A DNA stretch of 64,000 nt, taken from the NCBI GenBank assembly GCA_035578175.1, contig JAQMRL010000008.1, forward strand, positions 88,206,541-88,270,540. Reading direction: 5' to 3'. The position numbers were made by a program, and so were the translations under genes. Under the pieces are notes generated by a model. That model was not told where the DNA came from, did not search any database, and was given only the letters and a program-made list of their open reading frames with translations. This DNA is from Catonia carolina. Lineage: Eukaryota; Arthropoda; Insecta; Hemiptera; Achilidae. Shown in pieces: positions 42,708 to 64,000 of this stretch; position 1 is the first letter of the stretch; every line of letters begins with the position of its first letter.

Positions 42708-43505
42708 ACCTAATGGACATTTGATGGAGAGATGAAATATGTTAGTATTGCAAATCAAAAGACATAAACTGATTAATACAACTTAATATTTACTGAAATT
42801 TTATACAAAAAAATCAATCCTTAACAGCATAGTATGAATAAACGTAAAAATCTATACATTACTTCAACAAAATAATGTAAATAAATACCAATAAATGATG
42901 GCAGTAGTAACAAATTAACAATGAATTATTTGTATTATACACAAAACTTAATTAAGCCATCAAAATAATTCATTTAAAACACATCAAACAGTTAATACTC
43001 CTAACGGAAAAACAAAAACATTAAAAATACAACTGTCTTGATATAAACATAATATATTCAAAATGAAAAAAATTTAAATTTGATTTACATTTTAATCTTA
43101 ACCTAAGTGAATTGTGGACAATTTACAGATATATTTTAATCCAATTATATTACCTACAAATTGGTGTGGATAAATGAAGGCTATTAATTAAATATTATGT
43201 GGAAGAAGAAATATAATTCAATAGATAAGAAAAATTACAAAAAACAAAATAATTCAAAAAATGTAAAACAAAATTTATGAAATTTATATAATGCCAAAAA
43301 ATTGGGAATGTTTAAATTATTTCCCTGATAAATATGAATTATTATAATAATACTAAAAAATCCATTGATCTTTTTATTTAAATGCTTTGATCACATTTTA
43401 TTTTATAATTTTAATAAAAGTTTAAGTAGTGGTATCAAAAGACATGAGTTTTATCAATTCTGATAAACTGATGATGAAAGAATAATATAATTATTTTTAC
43501 ACAAG
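42708..43505. other. Intergenic AT-rich stretch
   Basis: Very AT-rich. No gene recognised. Confidence 0.35.
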
Positions 43506-43723
43506 GCATATCCGGAAACTAAGTCCCGTTTTGTTCTGATGCCCCCCCCCCCCATAGCACTATTAACATTGCTCTGCACATACACACTAGTTTCTCACGT
43601 TCATTGCCTCTTCACTAACACAATAACAATTGATCTGTCTTGTGTTTTCTGTGATAGTTAGCAAAGTTTAAAACAATAAAACTAATTCACAAACAAATTT
43701 TCGTAATGCATCCTCCCAACCAT

Positions 43724-44431
43724 TTAATTTAAAAAATCTTTTATCCGTTTCGGTGGTACCAACTTCTCCAGAGCATATTAAACCAAAATTAAAATTAGAG
43801 TGGTGTTTCCATTGTCACATCGAATAAAATTCTAAAATTCTAGAGTTTTAATCGGACTGAATGGAAACATCATTCTAATTTTAATTTTGATTTAATATGC
43901 TCTGAAGATGCCCATACCGGGCACGTGGAGTGTTAAATTAATTGCATTCGATCTGTAGGTTCCAGGGCTACAAAAAATAGTTCAGTTTCTTATCACATAG
44001 TCAGCCAATTATATGACTAAACTATTTAAGAACGGAAGATGTAGAGGTGTAGAAGACACTAGTCAGAGTTATCTGCTCTGAGAGTAATGAATTTCACTAT
44101 ACAGCCAGACCCTGGGGTTAATGAAGTGAAGGTGTAATTTGCAGGGTGGAAAGTGGGTGCTTTTTGGAGGGCATGGCATGCTGATAAGTATACTCTTTCA
44201 ACTCAGTGAGGAAGGCAATGGTAAACCATCTCACTCCTCGTTTTAACTTAGTAAAACCTTTAGAGGTTCAAACCAGCCTTTCAGCTGTTGACCTAAAGAA
44301 GAGAAGAGATGCTCTGAAGAAGGTGGTACCACCGAAACTTGCGTAATAAGTTTTTTTAAACTAAAAAGCAATCAAAGATAAGCTAAAGATAAATTTAATT
44401 TATACTTTAACTTATAAATTAATAAACCCGA
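43724..44431. mobile_element. Family D foldback element, copy 2, carrying Family C
   Basis: Flanked by CAACCAT (43717-43723, 44432-44438). The arms share GTTTCGGTGGTACCAACTTC and its near complement GGTGGTACCACCGAAAC with copy 1 at 29718-29998. The interior contains a Family C copy. Confidence 0.75.
43925..44300 (+). repeat. Family C repeat, copy 2
   Basis: Cues: TCAGCCAATTATATGACTAA, ACAGCCAGACCCTGG and AACTTAGTAAAACC. Shared with 1490-2260 (-) and 55000-55315 (+). Nested within Family D. Confidence 0.7.
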
Positions 44432-45039
44432 CAACCATGAGATTCATTCCGTTATCTGGTTTTTCAATGCAAGGAACATTAAGTTAGCCGAAATTCATCG
44501 TTAGATATAAAGATTTATAGCGAAATGTGATGATGAAATTGTGGGTTATAAATTCAATGAAGGATGGACAAAAGTCCATGATGAAGCATGTAGTGGGTGG
44601 CCTTCTGCCATGAATGATAATCAGTTTAATCAGTTAAGAGCAGTTCCATCACTCATTGTAGAGCACCACTTAAATTACCACTTGTTCCTGTACACGAAAT
44701 AGAAGCTTGATAGTAAGTGATTTAAAAGTGATGACACGGAAAACAAGCCATGGCATCATGGCTACATCACTGTAAATATCAATGACAGGATGTTTCTTTG
44801 AGGAAGGTTTTAATAAAATAGTCACCCGCAACTTAATAACTGAACATTGGTGGAAACAATGTTGCAAAATAATTTAAGATACAATTTTTTATATAAAAAT
44901 GAAATTGGCTTGAAAAGAGTTTCAGTATTATATATTTCAAAACATTACTTAGTAGGTATTTTCCAGACATGCCTCATACAAAGAATATTAAATTGATGTA
45001 ATAAAATAACAATTAATAGAAAATGCATAATAATTGATA

Positions 45040-45125
45040 GACTAGCCAAGTTGGTAGAGTCTTATATTAAGAGGTGGATGTTGAAACTCCATTTAATTAG
45101 TGGCAAGCAAAATTTTTGTGAAAGT
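45040..45125 (+). mobile_element. Decayed tRNA-like SINE head
   Basis: AGTTGGTAGAGTC resembles an A box and GTTGAAACTCC a B box at tRNA-like spacing. The stems do not close well, so a tRNA gene is unlikely. Confidence 0.35.
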
Positions 45126-45240
45126 TAACACAATATTCAGAAAAGCTCAAAAATGATGGAACAGAATGTCGAACAGAAGTAGCATCAATTAACCATTAAC
45201 CATATGCTCACCTGTTAATAGGATATACAAGAACTATACT

Positions 45241-45318
45241 GAAATATATATTTCCAACCACCAGAATACGCTAACAGAAAACACTTACCGTATTCTGGTG
45301 TTTGGAAATATATATATC
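45241..45318. repeat. Near-perfect 78-nt hairpin
   Basis: The 34-base arms 45241-45274 and 45285-45318 are complementary except at three positions, with a 10-base loop. The shape resembles a microRNA precursor or a very small snapback repeat. No ORF. The TATATAT ends make chance pairing easier, but the central CCACCAGAATACG part is not low complexity. Confidence 0.7.
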
Positions 45319-45689
45319 AATGTCAAAAAATATGGCTGTTTATAATCCTACATAGGGTGTTTGATAAAATAATAATAAATAAAATAACAAGAAATAATGC
45401 TCTAAAAACAAGGAATAATGCTCTAAATTATATTGTAAATAAATCTTTAAAATACATCTTGCAGCTTGTTATCAATATCAATAAAAACAACCACTATAAA
45501 TGTTTACCAACCTGTACTTCTTTTAAATTATAATTATTTAACATCATAGCAGCAGAATCCATTATTAATATAAGTTTTTTAAAAACTTTTAATATTCACT
45601 TTCTCACTGCTTTCCTTTCTTTTTTCTTTAACTCCTTACAAACATTTTCGTGGTGGACACCACTTCATCAGGTAATATCATAAAGCTTC

Positions 45690-46030
45690 TAGAATGTGAA
45701 GAATAGAATAGAATATTGTGAAGAATGCATCTTTCTTTATCAAAGTTTAAATTCAGACTGATTATGAAATAGAAAGCTACTGTATAGAAAAAATCTAATT
45801 ATGCAGAAAATGTTCACATAAATAATCACAAATTTTCTAAATTAGAAGAAATTAATGTTCTGGAAATAAATGATAAGTATAAAATTCAAACACTGGAGAA
45901 AATACATATTTATTTAAAAACATTAATAATAATAACTTATAAACTAACAAATCCAGTTTGACAACAATTGGCTAAAATCTATCATAAATTAATACATATA
46001 ATAATATATTACTTACAATTACCAACACTA
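45690..46030 (+). pseudogene. Penelope-like GIY-YIG fragment 2
   Basis: Reads NHKFSKLEEINVLEINDKYK and QTLEKIHIYLKTLI, the C-terminal part of the GIY-YIG region of Penelope-like elements. Shares the phrase KFSNLE..LEIND with the fragment at 7918-8135. Nearby CGTGGTGGACACCACTTCAT (about 45652) may be part of the same element. Confidence 0.55.
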
Positions 46031-46824
46031 ATAGCAATAGCTGTAGAGTTTTTTATTTTATAATCAGTCTGAATTCAAACTTTGAGAAAGGAAGATGAAA
46101 CTCTGATGATGATGGCCCTCCAAACTATCTTAATTTAAATAAATAAGAAAATTACAACAGCATTAAGGGAAGACGAAAAGCAAAAATATTATTTTTTTCA
46201 ATTTTTTAATTTCAACGCCATTCTATATAGTTCATAACTTTTAGAATCCATTTATACAATACTTGACATTCTGATTTTCCTTTATATTTAAAATTTATTT
46301 TTGAAAAATAGATTGCATTTCAATTTTTTGCTACTTCTTTATGCTAATAGTTGTAGTTTTTTGTCGTTAACCAAAAATTTTATTTTTTGTGCATAAGAAA
46401 CATTTTCTCAAAAATTATCGAATTAATTCACTTCAAATTTTTACACATGGTTTACCTTGCCATTTTTCACAACCATGAGTTTTTTGAGTCATTTCAGTTA
46501 ACTACAAAATATTAAAAATAGCCTCAAATTCCCGGTTCCTGAATAGCGACATAACATTTTCTTGGTAAAATTAAATTAGTTTTTGTTGAAAAACTCATGG
46601 TTTTGTTAAAAAAAGGTACTGAAGTAAGTACGTTAAAATTTGAAGTAAAATGGTTCAGTAGTTTTGAAAAATGTTCCTATGTTAACATGGTGCAAGAAAG
46701 AGATTCTGTCCCTCCTTAACAAGAATACAGGTGGACAAAACTAGTAGTGACTTTTTTTTATATAAGATACATTCATTGTTTAAACTAAATCATACTCATA
46801 TAACTTTTCTAAGACTTAGTATAA
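46031..46824. other. Intergenic AT-rich stretch
   Basis: No gene or repeat recognised. Text near 46420-46680 (CTCAAAAATTATCGAATTAA) is simple and AT-rich. Confidence 0.3.
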
Positions 46825-47720
46825 AGGGTGATCGTTAAGTCGTGCAACCCAATGTTTAATGCTGTGTAGGAATGACAGGTAAATTTGTAAAACATATTTT
46901 GAATAAGGGAAATTTTTATCTGACAGCAAGTACACTGTGTGGCAGCACTGCTAGATCAGGCAATAGTGAGCATGGCACCAAGCAGTTGTTTAGTATGAAC
47001 AGCCAAGTCTTTTACACTAGAATAACACTTCTTTATTGTTGTGAGTTACTGTGAATCTAAATCGTATGCAAAGTGTCACGATTTTTCAGAAGCTTTTCCA
47101 GATGCTAATGTGCCAAACCAAACCACTATATGTCGTTTATTTAATTATTTTTGGGATACAGAAAGTGTGCATGATCGTTACGTACCGGGCATCCAAAGTG
47201 TTTTAACTGATGACAGTCTGCCGACAATAAATAATACACTTCTTTGTTCCAAGAAAGTATCTTCGAAAACTTTCTAACTGGATTGGGCTATCTTACGGAA
47301 GTGTTCATAAGGTATCCATACCGGAATAAAGCAAGTCATCAGTTCCAAAAATCAGATAAGGTGCAACAAATTCACTATTGTCGGTGTTTTAGAAGTTTCA
47401 TTAGAAATGACATACCTATTATAGACAAGTTTTGTTCAGCAATAAAGCTTGGTTCCATCTAACCAGATATGTTAATAGTCAAAATTACAGAAAGTACACA
47501 AAATCTACAGAAAACCCATGTGTTCCATAAACAGACATTGCATTACAAAAACTTGGGGTGTGGTCGGAGAATTGTTGGGCCTAAATGTTTTATGGAGACC
47601 ATCACAGCTGAACCAAGAAATAACAATTTATAGAATTACTACATACTTATGAACATAACTCCCAGTTACAACAAGATGGAGCAATTTCTAAGAACAATTA
47701 GTTGTCATTTGGGTTGTGTG
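46825..47720 (+). pseudogene. Dead Tc1/mariner-superfamily transposase
   Basis: Starts AGGGTGATCGTTAAGTCGTG. Frames recoverable in pieces: FPDANVPNQTTICRLFNYF and SVHDRYVPGIQSVLTDD (HTH and linker), RIHYCR-like CNKFTIVG, then LHYKNLGVWS and LQQDGA near the end. These are the standard blocks of an insect transposase family with a DDE core. Several stops and frameshifts. Confidence 0.65.
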
Positions 47721-49831
47721 ACTATTACCTGTACTATTTGGATATTTGTACATTTTTCAGATATTTAATCTGTTATCTGTACAAATTGCAATGAAAGTAA
47801 AATAATGATAATTATAATACTGAAATAGTTAAATAACATGTCTATAAAACAGGATGAATCAAAACTGTTCAGTCATTAGGGCTATATATTCTGTAAACAC
47901 CTCTAAAAACCGAGTAGGAACATTTTTTATCAGCCACCATGTAGTGTTTCAGATATTATATAGTATTTGCACACAAGCTAAAAAAAAATACAATAAAATT
48001 GAAATGTTGTTATATTTACATATTAATGTTATTCATGAATTAAACTAGAACCTTCATAAGAATTTAAGAACAAAATACTGTATTTTCTCGAAGGTAGTGA
48101 ACGTGAACCTTTATCAAGTGAAATGAATTTTGGCGCATTTCTTAAGGTCATTAATCTTACATTCTTTCTTTATCAGTTTGTCTTTTTATTAGTAATAAGG
48201 ACTGTAATTAACAAAAAGTTGTACAAAACGTCTTTCTAAAAGAAGCTTTTCTTTTTACAGAAAATTTATTATCCTCCTTGTTATAAAGTACGGAAATGGT
48301 AAAGCAGCTACGAAGTCTTATATAGCTAAGAGCAGCAGTCATCAATGGTGGCAATGCAGAACACCTACTTTTATTAGTAAATTATTTAAGAAACATTTAC
48401 AGAACCCAAAACGAAAACACCACGAATTTGGCTATAAAGTTTGTAAAAGAACGAGAAAAACTCTCTACCTGTGACTAGAGATGCAATTGGAAATTAAGTC
48501 AGTTACATCTCTAGAACTCAGGATATTCTTTCAAAAAATTCCTTCTGTACAACCAAACTTCAAGATACGAGAAAAATAAAGATATGATTTACGCTAGAGT
48601 AAAGATTCTGTAAATTAAAAAAAATATTTTTTGAATTTTGTTTGATAAAACACAATGCACATGAAATTTGGTAATGCATTACACTCAAGGAAATACAGTA
48701 TATAATATATTGAAGGCTTTGGGATTCAAATTAAAATACCTGAAAACTAAAACTTAAAATTTATATTTTTAAGAATAACAGTTTTAAATTAAAATTTATA
48801 AATAGTCTTGAATTACTTAAGCCTGCCATGAATAGAAATGCTGTGTTTTAACAGCAATAATTTACTTAAGTCTTTAGATTAAAGACCCAAAAAAGAATTG
48901 TTAATCTATTTCCATTTGAGAGATTGGATAAGTATTGATTACAATTTTTTATCACTCTATAAAATGCAGAAGATACAAATGATTGGAGAGCAAAGATGAT
49001 ATTGTGGTACGTAAAGAGCTGAATACGTGATTAGCAGAAGCGACATTAATTGAAATCCGAAATTTAATTTTACTGCATGAAATTCTACAAAAATTTAATA
49101 TATTTTTGATCAATGGAGTTTTACTGTAATCGAACCAAACTAAATAAAAACTAAAAATACATTAATTTTTTCGATTAATTTTATAATAAATATTTATTAA
49201 TAATAGTACAATATTCTACATTTATATATTAATTACAATTTTTTTAATATAAATAGTAATAAACTCACAATAAAACAACCAACCATGTGAGATCAGAAAC
49301 AGAATGAGTTAAATTTGAGATTTTGTGGGACATTATTAATTAATTTTAGTGTATAAAAGTTTACAGAAATAGAAATGCATGTTTATTATACAAAAATAAA
49401 AAATTCGTAACGCGTTGTTTTGTAGAGATAACAAAAATCAGAACTTGTTTTCTACCCTTTTGATTGATTTGAATATCCTATACAAGGAAATTTAAAAAAA
49501 AAACAAAAAGCATACTTTTTCAATAGTTGAAAATGTTTTAAAAACAAATTTAAATATTAAAGTGAATTAAAACATTCAATACTTAAACAAAAAAAATTTA
49601 TAATAATTTTACATAAAAATGGGTGATATTATTAATTTAAATATAGTTTAAAATTTTGAAAAAGAGCTCATGTTGTCTCTAATCTCACTGATTATTTTTT
49701 TTTTTAAATGAATATTTGTTTATGTTCAACGAGACAAAATAACGTATTTCAATTTTTTTAAATTTAATGTCTATTGATCAGATCATGAAATGCAAGATAA
49801 TAAATGAAAATCATAATATCCCTGATAATGT
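47721..49831. other. Intergenic AT-rich stretch
   Basis: More than 2 kb with no gene, RNA or repeat that I recognise. Confidence 0.35.
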
Positions 49832-49837
49832 TTTATT
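49832..49837 (-). promoter_or_regulatory. Possible UBE2K polyadenylation signal
   Basis: AATAAA on the - strand about 130 bases after the stop codon. In AT-rich DNA such hexamers are common, so the call is tentative. Confidence 0.4.
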
Positions 49838-49964
49838 TAAAAATTTGTTACCAATAGTAACTTCAAATATTTGTCGGTATTAAAAATAAACTAGAGTTAT
49901 TATCATTCATTGTATCCCAATGTTTTTCATTCTTTATAAACAAAATAAATTAAGTTAGAGATGA

Positions 49965-62654
<12,690 letters not shown>

Positions 62655-62837
62655 CTGTAACAAAATTAACCATAAAATAATTAATCAATTAGCAAATATA
62701 CATATCAGAGTATCTGTATCAAATGTTATTATACATTTGATAATGTTCTCGCATCAAAAACATACACAGCCATTTAAGAAGCATAACAGTATCTTTTTTA
62801 AAAAAAATTTTTTTTTATTTCCAAATTTTTTTTTTTT

Positions 62838-63153
62838 TTAATTACTAATATGTGTACGTTGCAATCTATTCAATTCAGAACAATAAGCAACCCCATGACC
62901 CAATGAGATGAGGATGATATGTATGACGTGTAAATGAGGTGTAGTCTTGTACAGACTCAGGTCGACCATTCCTGAGAGAGTATAGTTAATTGAACCATAA
63001 CCATCAAAGTACATCGGTAACCACTGTCTATCATTCAAATCCATATAAAAGTAACTACCTTTACTAGGATTTGAACCAGGAACCTTCGTCTCCAAAAATC
63101 AGCCGTTAAACAGCTGATTTTGGTGACGACTTTACCTCTAGACCAACCCGGTG
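62838..63153 (-). mobile_element. SINE-1 copy 2 (tRNA-derived)
   Basis: Inverted copy of 7220-7550 with the same tRNA-like head (CCACCGGGTTGGTCTAGAGG on the - strand), B box GGTTCAAATCC and body ending GCAACGTACACATATTAG. In the 5' intron of UBE2K, less than 200 bp from a visible exon. Confidence 0.85.
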
Positions 63154-63658
63154 GGTAAAAAATTTTAACAATAACCAAAAATTTTTTAACAATAAAAAAT
63201 TTTACCGTAGGTGGATTCACCTATCTTTACATCTTTACACAAGAGCATTACCATTACTCCAAACATACAATGTGATAAGTTGATAAAATTTACAGTACTT
63301 AAATAGAAAATGGTTACAAATTGATGTATTTAAGTATTTAAGCTGTAATACAGCTTAAAATGTATCAAAATTCATATTTTTAATGTCCAAACATTTTCTA
63401 ATGATTCCTGATTATAACAAATCTTCATTTTTATTTGTGGAAAGAAAATATTAACTAACTATTGAAAATCAATGCTATTTCCCTATGGTTCAAATTCCAT
63501 GGGATATCCGATATATTAAAAATATAAGGACATTTCATCAAGAAAAATGCAGAGGCCTTCTATGTCCAAAAGCAGAACCAGAACTAGTTTGCTGAGGCCA
63601 GTACTAGTGTGTAGATATACTAAACCTTAACCTAACCCAATACACCCAGTTGCTAGTA
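63154..63658. other. Intronic AT-rich stretch
   Basis: UBE2K 5' intron. No sign of the missing first coding exon. Confidence 0.35.
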
Positions 63659-63666
63659 CTAAAGAT

Positions 63667-63787
63667 TTTTTTTTTTTTTTTACATCCGACTGTTCTGCAA
63701 TTACTGCTTATGCAGACGGTGAAGGATGAAATGATTTTTGTAACGTATGAAAATATCACGTGCCTGAATGGGATTCGAAGCCAAGAC
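63667..63787 (-). mobile_element. SINE-3 copy 2, 5'-truncated
   Basis: Flanked by CTAAAGAT (63659-63666, 63788-63795). Poly-T run at left is the A tail; the body and the region just past the B box match SINE-3, but the A-box half is missing. Confidence 0.8.
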
Positions 63788-63932
63788 CTAAAGATGAGGC
63801 AAAGACACTTCAAAGAGGGTCAAAAGAACTTTAAAGCGTCAAATGTCAACATTTTTAAAAAAAATTTGTACAATTTGAAAAGGACATTCAAAGGTCTATC
63901 TTCATGTATAATTTGTTTTTAAATATTTAGAA

Positions 63933-64000
63933 CTAGCAACCTCCGCTCGCTTCGCTTCACAGCAGCTAATGTAGGCCTCATTAAATTATTTTAAAACCTC
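63933..64000 (-). mobile_element. Possible Helitron 3' end at window edge
   Basis: On the - strand GAAGCGAAGCGAGCGGAGG is followed by TTGCTAG and then T, resembling a Helitron terminus. The hairpin is imperfect and the 5' end is outside the window. Confidence 0.35.

Larger units (their letters stand above)
43506..44890 (+). pseudogene. Internally deleted mariner-like element, split by Family D
   Basis: The left part (43506-43723) starts ATATCCGGAAACTAAGTCCC. After the Family D insertion, 44439-44890 reads SVIWFFNARNIKLAEIHR then KFNEGWTKVHDEACSGWPS (mariner HTH region), and jumps directly to FFEEGFNKIVTRNLI (transposase C-terminus). The catalytic core is missing. Confidence 0.75.

Noticed and set aside
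43541..43554. Run of C residues
   Set aside because: Short homopolymer inside a dead mariner; no structure or motif beyond that.
62657..64000. Search for the first UBE2K coding exon
   Set aside because: No frame on the - strand resembles the expected N-terminal helix with a Met; the exon must lie outside the window.

Overview
The window reads as AT-rich, intron-rich, repeat-saturated nuclear DNA from an insect. A hemipteran is my best guess, from the mix of RTE-type LINEs, mariner-like, piggyBac-like (TTAA) and Helitron elements; the guess is not decisive. I see only two host protein-coding genes. Both belong to the ubiquitin system and both are broken up by long, transposon-filled introns.

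Gene 1 (+ strand, 3182-30289, nine coding exons) is an RFWD3-type E3 ligase. It has an acidic disordered N-terminus, a RING finger, a coiled coil and a C-terminal WD40 region. All exon phases fit and give a 673-residue protein. Gene 2 (- strand, 62654 to 49965, four coding exons visible) is UBE2K (E2-25K/HIP2 type), a UBC-fold E2 with a C-terminal UBA domain. Its first coding exon lies beyond the right edge. The two genes converge, with about 19.7 kb between their stop codons.

Almost everything else is mobile DNA, much of it nested so that order of insertion can be read. Intron 2 of RFWD3 holds a Tigger/pogo remnant with a tRNA-SINE inside it. Intron 3 holds a pogo-like element inside a widespread Family A repeat. 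Intron 5 holds a LINE 3' end inside a 128-bp tandem duplication. Intron 7 (13.3 kb) holds a ~440-bp tandem array interrupted first by a ~1-kb foldback palindrome and then by a near full-length RTE LINE with a 10-bp target duplication. The intergenic region holds a complete hAT element with an intact 617-aa transposase and a perfect 8-bp target duplication, a Harbinger derivative inside a LINE tail, several dead mariner-like copies, Penelope-like GIY-YIG fragments and a near-perfect 78-nt hairpin. The UBE2K introns hold a TTAA element with a LINE inside it, a Helitron inside one arm of a foldback element, a 5'-truncated RTE copy and tRNA-derived SINEs.

I see no bacterial-style operons, CRISPR arrays, rRNA, or convincing stand-alone tRNA genes. 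The tRNA-like segments all look like SINE heads. Family letters (A-E, M) are my own labels for repeats that recur inside this window.
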